Shown here one piece after another: positions 8,630 through 17,183 of a stretch of DNA of 61,253 nucleotides. The notes under the pieces are model-generated. The model had not been told where the DNA came from. It saw only the letters and a list, made by a program, of their open reading frames with translations, and searched no databases. The DNA comes from Bacteroidales bacterium (GTDB lineage: Bacteria; Bacteroidota; Bacteroidia; Bacteroidales; Tenuifilaceae), in the NCBI GenBank assembly GCA_028708425.1, contig JAQVYY010000015.1, positions 1 to 61,253 of the forward strand. Direction: 5' to 3'. Position 1 is the stretch's first letter. Each line of letters opens with the position of its first letter. Both the position numbers and the translations under genes were made by a program.

Positions 8630-9823
8630 TTAGTGCCTATAGCATGCTGTACTATTAAATATGTGGGAAAGTATTTGCTTGTCTTCGTCCGTAAGTGTTA
8701 ACCCCCTTCGTTCCATAGCTTTTTGTGCTGTGGTAAAAGCTTGGCTTGTTTTATAAATTGAAAAGCCTTGCGCCCCACCCCACGAAAAGCTGGGGATAAA
8801 ATTGCGTGGGAAGCCGTCGCCAAAGATATTCGCGCTAACCCCAACAATTGTTCCCGTGTTGAACATTGTGTTTATACCGCATTTGCTATGGTCGCCCATT
8901 ATTAAGCCGCAAAACTGTTGACCAGTGTTAGCAAAACCTCCTTTTTTGTAACTCCATAGCTTTACCATGGCGTAGTTGTTCTTTAGGTTTGATGTATTTG
9001 AGTCGGCGCCAATGTTGCACCATTCGCCTATAACCGAGTTGCCCAAAAATCCATCGTGCGCCTTATTTGTGTACCCAAAAATTATGCTATTATTCACCTC
9101 GCCACCTACCTTCGAGTGTGGGCCAATGGTGGTTGGGCCATATATTTTAGCCCCTAATTTTAGTGCCGAGTGCTCGCAAAGTGCGAATGGCCCTCGTACT
9201 AGAGAGCCCTCCATAACCTCGGCGTTTTTTCCAATGTAGATTGGCCCCTGCTGTGCATTTAGAACGCTGCATTCCGCTGTAGCACCCTCTTCGATAAATA
9301 TTTTATCGCTATTTATAGTGTGGTTGCTGGACGAGATGGGGGCAGATACTCGTCCTTTTGTAATTAGCTCAAAATCTGTTTCTATAGCCATGCCGTTCAT
9401 AGCGAATATGTCCCATGAATTTTGCACTTCAGCTATCTGTTCGCTTAGCTCGTATGTTTTTCCGAAAATAGTAAGGTCTTCCTGAAAACCAAATTTTGGC
9501 ATATACGACAAAGTGGCAGCAATGAGGTTTCCATTTTTGACAAGTGCCTCGCCGCAATCTAATTTTTTTATTGCGTTAACCAGATTTTTGTTTGGCAGCA
9601 CGCCACCATTAATGAGTGTGTAGTTACCAACCTTTTGGGTTGGCTTAAACTTTACGCTTAGATAATCGGTTGTGAGTGGTTCCGCTTTGGTGTTCAGCGT
9701 TTTCTCCCACTTCTCTTTAATGGTAAGTATCCCAATTCGTATCATGCAAACTGGGCGCGTAAATGTAAGCGGGAGCAGCTGCTCTCTTCGGTTATCGTCA
9801 AAAAGTATAATATTGCTGTTCAT
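8630..9823 (-). CDS. GlmU-family putative sugar nucleotidyltransferase / left-handed beta-helix protein
   Basis: 397 aa. The N-terminus (NIILFDDNRREQLLPLTFTRP) matches the Bacteroidota GlmU-like family whose nucleotidyltransferase-like domain lacks the standard GxGTRM loop. From about residue 195 hexapeptide repeats appear (YIGKNAEVMEGSLVRGPFAL, KIYGPTTIGPHSKVGG, SVIGEWCNIGADSNTSN), a left-handed beta helix like the GlmU acetyltransferase part. It could act in sugar-nucleotide metabolism, but without the canonical pyrophosphorylase loop the activity is unproven. It is leftward, downstream of L31 with a repeat element and a terminator between. Confidence 0.8.
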   Translation of the reverse strand: MNSNIILFDDNRREQLLPLTFTRPVCMIRIGILTIKEKWEKTLNTKAEPLTTDYLSVKFKPTQKVGNYTLINGGVLPNKNLVNAIKKLDCGEALVKNGNLIAATLSYMPKFGFQEDLTIFGKTYELSEQIAEVQNSWDIFAMNGMAIETDFELITKGRVSAPISSSNHTINSDKIFIEEGATAECSVLNAQQGPIYIGKNAEVMEGSLVRGPFALCEHSALKLGAKIYGPTTIGPHSKVGGEVNNSIIFGYTNKAHDGFLGNSVIGEWCNIGADSNTSNLKNNYAMVKLWSYKKGGFANTGQQFCGLIMGDHSKCGINTMFNTGTIVGVSANIFGDGFPRNFIPSFSWGGAQGFSIYKTSQAFTTAQKAMERRGLTLTDEDKQILSHIFNSTACYRH

Positions 9824-9854
9824 TTTTTTGTTGAATTTAGGGTTTTAAACAGGC

Positions 9855-10004
9855 ATAGCCCCAATTATTCATTCGAATAATTACTGTCTCCCACAGCGAC
9901 TAAGCCTTACAACCAATCTAGTTGCCCAAAATTGGGCTCGACCATGTCGGGGTAATCCGCATTTGCATTCATCTTTTACAAACATGATGAATAATGCGGG
10001 ATAA
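9855..10004 (+). repeat. 150-bp intergenic element, copy 2
   Basis: ATAGCCCC... to ...GCGGGATAA, between L31 and the GlmU-like gene. Left hairpin ATTATTC-ATTC-GAATAAT is perfect; the small stem reads CGAC-CAT-GTCG. Same subfamily as copies 1 and 3 (CAATCTAGTTGCC). Same orientation as all other copies although both neighbours are leftward. Confidence 0.9.
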
Positions 10005-10013
10005 AAATACAAC

Positions 10014-10048
10014 AAAAAAAGGAACAACTTTAGGTTGCTCCTTTTTTT
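10014..10048. terminator. Intrinsic terminator after L31 (bidirectional)
   Basis: A-tract, then stem GGAACAAC / GTTGCTCC with one mismatch and a 5-nt loop, then seven T. On the minus strand the hairpin is followed by seven T, as expected for terminating the L31 transcript, 41 bp past its stop. Confidence 0.8.
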
Positions 10049-10088
10049 GAGTGTGTCGTTGTATCGACTTATACCCCATAAGCAATGT

Positions 10089-10352
10089 TTATTTGCTTTT
10101 GTTGTCCATATGTTTCTTGTACTTGGTCATAAACTTATCGATACGACCAGCGGTGTCAACCATTTTCATTTTACCCGTGTAAAATGGATGCGATGTATTC
10201 GAGATCTCAACCTTTACCAGCGGATACTCAACACCTTCAACCTCAAGCGTCTCTCTAGTGTTTACAGTCGATCTGGTAATGAAAACATGGTCATTCGACA
10301 TGTCCTTGAACGCTACCAATCGATAATTCTTTGGGTGAATTTCCTTTTTCAT
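10089..10352 (-). CDS. rpmE2: 50S ribosomal protein L31, type B
   Basis: Large-subunit protein bridging the central protuberance to 30S. 87 aa, starting [17 protein letters not shown] and containing [17 protein letters not shown] and [11 protein letters not shown]. It has none of the four zinc-binding cysteines of type A L31, so this is the zinc-independent form (rpmE2, ykgM-like). Its own promoter and terminator make it a single-gene unit. Confidence 0.95.
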   Translation of the reverse strand: MKKEIHPKNYRLVAFKDMSNDHVFITRSTVNTRETLEVEGVEYPLVKVEISNTSHPFYTGKMKMVDTAGRIDKFMTKYKKHMDNKSK

Positions 10353-10404
10353 TTTAAAGTATATTTATCTTTTAAAAACTTTTACTAACCAAAATTTAGG
10401 ACTG

Positions 10405-10435
10405 CAAAAGTATCAACTCTTCTGGTAATTACAAA
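10405..10435 (-). promoter_or_regulatory. Promoter for L31 (TTTG-N19-TACTTTTG)
   Basis: On the minus strand TTTG (10435-10432), 19-bp spacer, TACTTTTG (10412-10405): an exact fit to the Bacteroidota consensus. Predicted start near 10398, leader about 45 nt. Confidence 0.75.
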
Positions 10436-10492
10436 ATAACCCACGAGTTTTTTGTTAAAAAAAGATTTTAATATGGTTAAATGTGTCCAAAA

Positions 10493-11236
10493 TCAGTCTC
10501 TACTTGCAAATCTTGTGAGTAATCTTAAAAACTCAATGTAAAGCCACACAAGGGTAACCGTTAGCCCAAAAGCACCATACCACTCCATGTGCTTGGGCAT
10601 TTGCATATTGGCGCTTCGTTCAATAAAATCAAAATCCAGGGTTAGGTTAAATGCAGCAATTGCAATAACCACAAGGCTTATGCCGATTCCCAGAGGGCCA
10701 CTGTCGTGTATAAACCCCATGTTAACGCCAAATAGGCTTACTATAAACGATATAAAATACATGAGCGCGATTGCGCCTGTGGCGGCAAATACGCCTGTCC
10801 TAAACTTATTCGTTACCTTAATGGTGCCCGTACGGTACAGCAACAGCATTAAAAAGAATGTGGCGAATGTTAGCCCTATTGCTTGGGTTATTATGGCCAA
10901 TTCGTATTGGGCTGCCATAAGCGCCGAGAGTCCGCCCAAAAGCAATCCCTCGAGCACGGCGTAAATTGGCGCTGTGATATGAGCAATACGAGGGGAAAAC
11001 GCGGTTATTAATGCCGTTATAAAACCTCCAATGCCGCCTATGGCCATCCACATGGTAATTGATGGTGAACCTGTGGCCGCAAGCTTCCAGGTATATATTG
11101 CTCCCAAAACAACTAACCCTAGCATGGCTAGCGTTTTTTTCTTGGTTCCCTCAATGGTCATAACTTCGGAGGAAGTTACCGCTTGCTGTTTTCTGAATAT
11201 TTTTTCGCTTAAAGCGGGGTTCGATGATTTATACAT
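10493..11236 (-). CDS. Bax inhibitor-1/YccA family membrane protein
   Basis: 247 aa. The N-terminal SSNPALSEKIF motif and about seven hydrophobic segments (for example TLAMLGLVVLGAIYTWKL and GFITALITAF) identify the bacterial BaxI_1 branch of the TMBIM superfamily. Related proteins can conduct calcium in a pH-dependent way; the role here is unknown. The C-terminus (AFGLTVTLVWLYIEFLRLL) is typical. Single gene, leftward, with nothing that ties it to its neighbours. Confidence 0.88.
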   Translation of the reverse strand: MYKSSNPALSEKIFRKQQAVTSSEVMTIEGTKKKTLAMLGLVVLGAIYTWKLAATGSPSITMWMAIGGIGGFITALITAFSPRIAHITAPIYAVLEGLLLGGLSALMAAQYELAIITQAIGLTFATFFLMLLLYRTGTIKVTNKFRTGVFAATGAIALMYFISFIVSLFGVNMGFIHDSGPLGIGISLVVIAIAAFNLTLDFDFIERSANMQMPKHMEWYGAFGLTVTLVWLYIEFLRLLTRFASRD

Positions 11237-11371
11237 TTTAAAAATTTAGAGTTGGTTAACTGCCGAAAGGTCTATCAAATTGTGTACCATTAGCCTTAGG
11301 TCTGCCATTTTGCGGGTTGTTAATTTTTCTACTTTTTCACTTTGTTCGCAATATTTTGCTATTTTTGATTT

Positions 11372-11776
11372 ATGATTGAACGTGACTACTTGATGCGAAT
11401 TTTGAAGCAGTTTCTTGATGTTTTGCAAAAACTCATAAACGGCTATAATCCCGAGCAGGACGAATGTATAGAGGTACAGCTAAACGAACTGTGCGAAAAG
11501 TATGTAGGAATAGGTTTGCCCTTTATTGAGAGCAATGATGTAGATTGTATTTTGGATATTACAAAGGGGCTATCGCCCAGCGATTCTGAAGCAAAACTAA
11601 CTATGCTTTCTGAATTGCTTTACACATGGGTAACCCTACCTTCAGCCAGTGTTACTAGTAAGCATGTAGCAGAAAAAGCATTGGCTTTGTTTTTACATAT
11701 TGATAAGGAAAGTAGAACCTTTTCGTATGAAAGGCAACAGCGCATTGCTCACTTGCAAAGCATACTTGACGAATAA
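11372..11776 (+). CDS. Conserved hypothetical protein
   Basis: 134 aa, soluble, acidic, predicted all-helical. The opening MIERDYLMRILKQFLDVLQKL resembles the start of small helical proteins of the DUF6483 type, but I am not sure of that link. The rest (LCEKYVGIGLPFIESNDVDCIL..., SEAKLTMLSELLYTW) looks like helical repeats of a TPR/HEAT-like kind. It is divergent from the BI-1 gene across 135 bp. Function unknown; real coding is supported by regular codon use and a full start-to-stop frame. Confidence 0.6.
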   Translation: MIERDYLMRILKQFLDVLQKLINGYNPEQDECIEVQLNELCEKYVGIGLPFIESNDVDCILDITKGLSPSDSEAKLTMLSELLYTWVTLPSASVTSKHVAEKALALFLHIDKESRTFSYERQQRIAHLQSILDE

Positions 11777-12118
11777 CATATGCATTTCAAAATTATGAGT
11801 AGTATGAGGTACAGTTTAGAACCTTGTTTAGTACCTTCAGTACTTGTTGCCTTTTGTATAGCAAGGGTATAAATGCTTACTTGCCATTTTGCTTTTAACT
11901 AAGAGTTAGGGTATGGTTTTTTGGAATTTCGAGTAAACCCGTCATCACGAGAAGCGATCTTTGCGACGAAGTGATCTGTTTATAACGTTGAGTGTATTAT
12001 TTCGTAAGGGGTTGCGTGCTTCAAACCTATCAATTTGCCACCCAAATTTGATGCGGGAGATAACGCTCGAAAACCTCTGAAACCTTATGAATTATACATA
12101 TTGTTAGGCTTTCGTGCA
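11777..12118. other. 342-bp non-coding gap with a short palindromic repeat
   Basis: No credible reading frame. At 11941-11978 lies GTCATCACGAGAAGC... with ATCAC and GTGAT as outer arms; this resembles the short CGTCATTGCGAGCGAAGCGAAGCAAT-like palindromes scattered in many bacterial genomes. Around 12030-12064 there is a faint likeness to the middle and right end of the 150-bp element, too weak to call a copy. The last 16 bases form one arm of the inverted repeat around the Fic gene. Confidence 0.4.
12103..12118 (+). repeat. Left arm of inverted repeat bounding the Fic gene
   Basis: GTTAGGCTTTCGTGCA directly abuts the fic stop codon. The right arm at 13264-13278 (TGCATGAAGCCTAAC) is its near-perfect reverse complement, 9 consecutive bases plus most of the rest. 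Confidence 0.6.
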
Positions 12119-13198
12119 TTATTGTTTCAGTATTTCAATCAATTCTCTGTTAATATATAAAGTTTCTCGCCCAACTTTTTGAGATTCAATAATCCCTATA
12201 TCTTCAAGCTCCTTTAAATAGCGAGAAGCAGCCTTTCTTTCTACACCTAATTTATTTACAACAAATTCAATTTTCGAGTATGGTTGTTCAAATAATAATT
12301 CAACAAGCTCTTTTCTATATATTTTTGGTGCTTTTTCTTGAACCTTAATTATTGTAGAATCTAATTGGTCTTTGATGTTTGTAATCCTAGTAATTGTGTC
12401 TTTTGATGTGCTTTCAACTGCTTTCAGCATAAACATTATCCACTCTTCCCACTTTCCTGTCCGATTGGTCTGATTTAATAGGCGATAGTATTCTGGCTTG
12501 TTAGCAATGATATAAGAACTTAAATACAAAATCGGAACATCAATTAAATCATTAAGTATCAAGTACAAGATGTTTAAAATCCTTCCAGTTCTTCCATTTC
12601 CATCGTAAAAAGGGTGAATACTTTCAAATTGATAATGAAGTATTGCCAAATTAATCAAGGGAGACAATTCATCCTGTTGGTTATAGTGGTTAATGAAATT
12701 AGAAAGTAAATCAAGTATTTCTATTTTATCCTGAGGTGGTGTGTAAACTATTTCCCCTGTAGTGTCATTTTTCAACACAGTTCTAGGAGTACTTCTAATC
12801 CCAGCAGTATTATCAACCAACTTTTGCTGAATACTAACTATATCATTCACTTTTATAAATCCTTGACTTTTAGCAAGGTCATATCCTTGAAATATTGCTT
12901 TTCGATAATTTACAACTTCCTTTGTCTCTGGTGAAATATGAGTTTTGTTAACAGTCAACGCTTTGTAAAGTTCATCTTGAGTTGTAATAATATTTTCAAT
13001 CTCGGAGCTATCTTTTGCTTCCTGTAAAACTATGGCATTAATCAGCATTGTTTGATTAGGAATTGTTTTTGCAATCCCTTTTAATTCCGCTAACGCTGCA
13101 GAGGACTTGTTAGTTTGTCTAAGAATCTCAATAGTTTCCACTTTTTCTCGCAAAGGTGGAAGTTTTTCGAGTTGATAATGTGGTGCATTTTGTCCCAT
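12119..13198 (-). CDS. Fic family protein (AMPylase-type) with C-terminal winged helix
   Basis: 359 aa. Fic domain proteins transfer AMP (or other nucleotide parts) to target hydroxyl groups. The catalytic motif HPFYDGNGRTGR is near residue 196 with the His, Asn and both Arg intact. An N-terminal inhibitory motif SSEIEN (S-x3-E-N, near 64) marks a self-inhibited, class II-type enzyme. The C-terminus (YSKIEFVVNKLGV...ASRYLKELEDIGII) looks like a winged-helix DNA-binding domain. The gene is AT-richer than its neighbours, has its own promoter and sits within an inverted repeat, consistent with horizontal gain. No antitoxin partner is adjacent. Confidence 0.9.
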   Translation of the reverse strand: MGQNAPHYQLEKLPPLREKVETIEILRQTNKSSAALAELKGIAKTIPNQTMLINAIVLQEAKDSSEIENIITTQDELYKALTVNKTHISPETKEVVNYRKAIFQGYDLAKSQGFIKVNDIVSIQQKLVDNTAGIRSTPRTVLKNDTTGEIVYTPPQDKIEILDLLSNFINHYNQQDELSPLINLAILHYQFESIHPFYDGNGRTGRILNILYLILNDLIDVPILYLSSYIIANKPEYYRLLNQTNRTGKWEEWIMFMLKAVESTSKDTITRITNIKDQLDSTIIKVQEKAPKIYRKELVELLFEQPYSKIEFVVNKLGVERKAASRYLKELEDIGIIESQKVGRETLYINRELIEILKQ

Positions 13199-13215
13199 AT
13201 TCTTTTTATTTGTCC

Positions 13216-13246
13216 CAAAAATACAAATTATGGTACAATTATCAAT
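13216..13246 (-). promoter_or_regulatory. Promoter for fic (ATTG-N19-TATTTTTG)
   Basis: On the minus strand ATTG (13246-13243), 19-bp spacer, TATTTTTG (13223-13216). The -7 is an exact TAnnTTTG; the -33 has one mismatch. Start expected near 13209, a leader of about 11 nt. It lies inside the inverted repeat that bounds the gene. Confidence 0.6.
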
Positions 13247-13263
13247 ATAAGTAGTGCATTTTT

Positions 13264-13278
13264 TGCATGAAGCCTAAC
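13264..13278 (-). repeat. Right arm of inverted repeat bounding the Fic gene
   Basis: TGCATGAAGCCTAAC, reverse complement of the arm at 12103-12118 with one gap and one mismatch. The pair encloses the fic gene and its promoter, nothing else. Confidence 0.6.
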
Positions 13279-13389
13279 TTGTAATTAGTGAGTAGTAATC
13301 AGTGGGTTTACCCGTTAAGGGTTTGTGAACCCGATTGTACTTCGCAAAATTCACCAATAGATAAAATCATTAATTTAATCATCACACAC

Positions 13390-14040
13390 CTAATCCTCCA
13401 GTTCAAAAAGCAGCTGGTCGCCAATCCATGCCCTATGTTCACTTTTTGATATTGACATTTCTTCGGCTATGGTTAGTACTTTTTGTTTATGTGTTGTATT
13501 GCGAAGTGCAATTTGTCGGAGTGCAAACCCAATGTTGTTCTTATTAGCTGCCATGATGTTGTCGTCGTAGCCATCAATTATATCAATGTAGGGGTCAAAA
13601 ACCACCTCTTTGATAATTTCTTGGCTTGATGCAATGCGCCCAATTAGTATGAGGCCAGCTTTAATCAGCAGCTTGTCAGCGCTGAGGCACCACTCAATAC
13701 TTTTTGATAATCCGAATTCCGATTTCCAAAATAGGTTTGAGCAGGTTTGCTCAACAATTTCTGAGTTGAAAAAATCTTGCGACCAGTCATCCATTTGCTT
13801 AGTGGTAACCTCTTTTGGATCGTCAATCATTGTTGCTAAAATTTTACACTCCCTAATATCTTGCTCAAAAAGCAAAAGGGCTAGCTCGTGGTCGTTTTTA
13901 TAGGGTTTAGCAATCTCTTTCAGCTCAGCGATTGTTACACCATAGTTTACTTTATAGTTTAGTCCTAAGCACGTTAAGTTATGGGAAACAGAAACATTCT
14001 TTCTGTTTTTTACCTCTTCGATAATTCTTTGTAGTTTCAT
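13390..14040 (-). CDS. DNA alkylation repair family protein (AlkD-like)
   Basis: 216 aa, all-helical HEAT-like repeat protein of the family that includes the base glycosylase AlkD. Family-like stretches are YGVTIAELKEIAKPYKNDHELALLLFE, ECKILATMIDDP, QMDDWSQDFFNSEIVEQTCSNLF and KAGLILIGRIAS. AlkD removes bulky alkylated purines; whether this shorter, more divergent member is catalytic cannot be decided by eye. Leftward, 191 bp from fic, divergent from the flippase gene. Confidence 0.8.
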   Translation of the reverse strand: MKLQRIIEEVKNRKNVSVSHNLTCLGLNYKVNYGVTIAELKEIAKPYKNDHELALLLFEQDIRECKILATMIDDPKEVTTKQMDDWSQDFFNSEIVEQTCSNLFWKSEFGLSKSIEWCLSADKLLIKAGLILIGRIASSQEIIKEVVFDPYIDIIDGYDDNIMAANKNNIGFALRQIALRNTTHKQKVLTIAEEMSISKSEHRAWIGDQLLFELED

Positions 14041-14147
14041 AAATGTGTTTATTTACAGGCATTACATCCAATTGGATAGCCATTTGTGTGTGTGCTAAGG
14101 CTATTACTTATGGATGTTTCATAATTATATGTGCAATATAGTAATAC

Positions 14148-14180
14148 TTGGGGTGTTTTTTATATAAGTTTTTAACTTTG
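14148..14180 (+). promoter_or_regulatory. Promoter for the surface-glycan genes (TTGG-N21-TAACTTTG)
   Basis: TTGG (14148-14151), 21-bp spacer, TAACTTTG (14173-14180). The -7 is exact, the -33 approximate. Start expected near 14187, about 13 nt before the flippase ATG. Confidence 0.55.
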
Positions 14181-14199
14181 AGCTCTACTTATTTAGTTT

Positions 14200-15561
14200 A
14201 TGCGAAAAAATGTAAGCAAATATATTTCGAAAATATTTCCCGATAAGGAGTTCTTGCGAAATTTTTTGACCCTTTTTACTGGGTCTACCTTGGGCCAGTT
14301 TATTCCGTTTGTGGCAGGACCGCTGCTAGCACGGCTTTATGTTCCTGCTGATTTTGGTTTGTATGCCCTGCTTTCATCAACCGCTGGTTTGGCATCGTTA
14401 GTTGCTACGGGGTCGTATGAGTTTGCTATTTTAACAAGTGATACCGATGATGAGGCAGATTCGCTATCGTTGCTATCTAGCTTGCTATCCTTTATTTTTT
14501 CGTGTGTTGCCACGCTTATTCTGTTTTTAATGGTTGTTTTTGCTAAGCCATGGACTAATAGCGCGTTTGGTTATACCTGGTTTTTAGTACCTCTTTTTGT
14601 TGTTTTTCAGGGTGTGCTAAATGCTACTGGGTATAGGCTTAACCGACAGCAAAAGTATGGTGTGATGGCTAGAGGACGATTGCTTCGTGCAGCTGTAATG
14701 ACAAGTGTTCAGCTATTGTTAGGTTTCCTTAGTCTCCCCTGGGGTTTATTTCCTGGTATGCTTACAGGCCATTTTTCGGCGGCTGCCTATCAATTAAGAA
14801 GTGTTCGGTGCTATTTTCACAGCGCTTTTCGAAGTTTTACCATTAAAAACATCAAGGTATTAGCCGCTAAGTATTATAGGTTTCCAGCCTTTTTAATGCC
14901 AGCACAGCTTGTTAATGAGCTCTCTATTCAAACCCCAGTATTTTTACTAAAATCATTTTTTAGCACCTCGGCTGTTGGTTTTTATGCGTTACCTCAAAAG
15001 TTTTTGAATGCACCAGTAGCCCTAATTGGAAATTCTATCGGGCAGGTGTTTTTTCAGAAAGCGGTTGAGCAAAAAAAACATTCCGAATCGTTAGCAGCAA
15101 CAACCCTTTCTCTTTTTAGGTTTTTATTTCGCATAGGGGTTGTCCCTTTTTCGATAATGCTTGTATTTGGCGACAGCGTTTTTGTATGGCTGTTTGGAGA
15201 CCAGTGGGTGCAGTCGGGTTTATTTGCTCAAATGCTTAGCCCCTGGCTGCTTTTTGTATTGTCAGGTTCGCCCATTTCAAAGCTGTTTACCGTGCTCGAT
15301 AAGCAACATCAAAGCCTTTGGCTTAACCTGGTATTATTAACTCTTCGTGTGGCTGGTTTGATTGCGGGCGCACTGTTTTTTAGCTCCCAGGTTATGGCAG
15401 TGTTTCTCTTTTCTCTTTTAAGCTTTCTGTACTGGGTGTTTCTTACATTCTATATTTTGAGGTTGGCTAAGGTTAAGGTTTTACCAATTATTATCGAAAC
15501 CGTTGTAACTTGGACTATCGTTGTTTTGCCAATGGTAATTGTTCGGTATTGGTTAATGTAA
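14200..15561 (+). CDS. Polysaccharide flippase (Wzx/MOP family membrane protein)
   Basis: 453 aa with about 12 hydrophobic segments. The N-terminus FLRNFLTLFTGSTLGQFIPFVAGPLLARLYVPADFGLYAL is typical of flippases that move lipid-linked oligosaccharides across the inner membrane; the mid-protein PQKFLNAPVALIGNSIGQVFFQKA segment is also characteristic. It heads a short rightward set with an asparagine-synthase-like protein and a hexapeptide acyltransferase, so a small surface-glycan role is likely. No glycosyltransferase is present in the window. The tail of a second flippase lies degraded downstream. Confidence 0.88.
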   Translation: MRKNVSKYISKIFPDKEFLRNFLTLFTGSTLGQFIPFVAGPLLARLYVPADFGLYALLSSTAGLASLVATGSYEFAILTSDTDDEADSLSLLSSLLSFIFSCVATLILFLMVVFAKPWTNSAFGYTWFLVPLFVVFQGVLNATGYRLNRQQKYGVMARGRLLRAAVMTSVQLLLGFLSLPWGLFPGMLTGHFSAAAYQLRSVRCYFHSAFRSFTIKNIKVLAAKYYRFPAFLMPAQLVNELSIQTPVFLLKSFFSTSAVGFYALPQKFLNAPVALIGNSIGQVFFQKAVEQKKHSESLAATTLSLFRFLFRIGVVPFSIMLVFGDSVFVWLFGDQWVQSGLFAQMLSPWLLFVLSGSPISKLFTVLDKQHQSLWLNLVLLTLRVAGLIAGALFFSSQVMAVFLFSLLSFLYWVFLTFYILRLAKVKVLPIIIETVVTWTIVVLPMVIVRYWLM

Positions 15562-15581
15562 ATTTCAACTTGAAAAGTTTT

Positions 15582-17183
15582 ATGAGTAAAATTATTACTA
15601 CATATAGTGATGGGGGAGGGTGGAGCTGTTACCACAATATTCATGTAAAGGGATATGCTTTTAATGGTGATGGTATTATGCTCTCGGGAGCCAGCTTGGC
15701 AGGTGCTATTGCCTCTGTAAAAACTATTGATGAGTTGGCGGCCCTTGCTTTGTCGTTAAACGGTTTGTTTTGTGCTGCTGGAAGTTTATCCTTTGGTTCT
15801 TTTGCTCTGGCAGATAAAGTTCGAAGTTTCCCCCTGTTCTATGCTCATAGTCCCGAGTCCATTCTAATTTCTGATAACCCTTACCTATTTCAGCAGTCGG
15901 ATGAGTTAAACAGCAATTCCGTGCTCGAATTTAAAACAGCAGGTTACTGTTTAGGCGATAGAACGTTGCTTAATGGTGTTTGTCAGGTTGAGGCTGCAAC
16001 CCTTGTTGTATACTGTAATTCTGCATGGCAAAAGGTACAGTATTTTTCTTATGCAACACAAAACCAAAGGGCCGAAACGTACGATAATGCGAAGCAAAAA
16101 CTTCGTTTGGTGCTCGATAATTGCATGCATCGCATGTTAAAGAGTATTTCAAACAGGCCTATTGCTATACCTTTAAGCGGTGGGTACGATTCGCGCTTTA
16201 TTGCTGCTTGGCTTACTCTTAATGGGAGGAACAATTTCACAACTTTTACCTATGGTCGTTCTGGTAATCGAGAAATGCAGCTGGCACATCAAGTTTCTAA
16301 AACCCTTGGATGCCCTTGGATACCCATAGTTTACACTGATGATGTAGTAAGGAATATTGCCAACGACGATTTTTTTGAACGTTACGTTAGGTTTGCCTCA
16401 ACAGCTTGCTCAATGCCTCTTTTTCAGGATTACCCTGCCATTAACACCATGTTAAAGGGTAATTTTTTGCCCAAAGGAACGGTTGTACTGCCTGGGCATT
16501 CGGGTGATATGCTTGCGGGAAGCTGGCTAAGGGCCGATTATAAAAATAAATCGATGGATAAAATTGCCAATGTTCTTGTCGATAATTTTCATGGCCTCAT
16601 CGATTTATCTAAATCCGAGAGAGTGCTGCTTTATAGAAAGATTAGCGACTCTATTGCTTCGCTCGATGATTGTTTGCCGTATAGCGTAATGGACTGGTGG
16701 AACGTAAAGGAGCGACAGGCGAAGTTTATAGTAAATTCATGCAGAGCGTACTCCTTTTTCGATTTCGATATCCGATTACCACTATTTGATGATGAGTTGG
16801 TGAATTTCTTCAAAACCTTACCCTTTAGCTATAAACTTCACAAAAGGCTATATAACGAAACCCTAGAGGAGCATTATTTTAAGCCATTGGGTTTAGTTTA
16901 TAACAGTGAGCTACAACTTACAAGGAGCGATTATTTTTTGATCCAAGCTAAGGGGGTGCTTAAAAGAACTTTCCCGATTTTGAAAAAATTTAGGAGGCCT
17001 TTTACCGATAATTTATGCTATACAGAAATAGCTGACCAGCTATACAGCCAGTATGGGTTGAGTATTGATGAGGAGTGCATACGGAACTCCAAAAGCTTAA
17101 ACGCACCCATTTTAAACTGGTATTTGAAAGTTCTGTCAGAAAAACTACCCAGTTGGTATTTATTGGAATTGAATAATATCTAA
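15582..17183 (+). CDS. Asparagine synthase-related protein (ATP pyrophosphatase domain)
   Basis: 533 aa. The C-terminal half carries the PP-loop motif IPLSGGYDSRF near residue 208, as in AsnB-type amidotransferases that adenylate a carboxylate. The N-terminal half resembles a glutaminase domain but starts MSKIITTYSDGGG and so has no catalytic Cys at position 2; it cannot use glutamine in the usual way. Such variants occur in capsule, LPS and peptide-modification clusters. The ATG at 15582, 20 bp after the flippase stop, is preferred to an in-frame start at 15510 that would overlap it. The product it modifies is unknown. Confidence 0.8.
   Translation: MSKIITTYSDGGGWSCYHNIHVKGYAFNGDGIMLSGASLAGAIASVKTIDELAALALSLNGLFCAAGSLSFGSFALADKVRSFPLFYAHSPESILISDNPYLFQQSDELNSNSVLEFKTAGYCLGDRTLLNGVCQVEAATLVVYCNSAWQKVQYFSYATQNQRAETYDNAKQKLRLVLDNCMHRMLKSISNRPIAIPLSGGYDSRFIAAWLTLNGRNNFTTFTYGRSGNREMQLAHQVSKTLGCPWIPIVYTDDVVRNIANDDFFERYVRFASTACSMPLFQDYPAINTMLKGNFLPKGTVVLPGHSGDMLAGSWLRADYKNKSMDKIANVLVDNFHGLIDLSKSERVLLYRKISDSIASLDDCLPYSVMDWWNVKERQAKFIVNSCRAYSFFDFDIRLPLFDDELVNFFKTLPFSYKLHKRLYNETLEEHYFKPLGLVYNSELQLTRSDYFLIQAKGVLKRTFPILKKFRRPFTDNLCYTEIADQLYSQYGLSIDEECIRNSKSLNAPILNWYLKVLSEKLPSWYLLELNNI

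Noticed and set aside
12030-12064. Possible ninth degenerate copy of the 150-bp element
   Set aside because: Only short similarity (CAATTTGCCACCCAAATTTG, GATGCGGGAGATAA) with no ends and wrong spacing.
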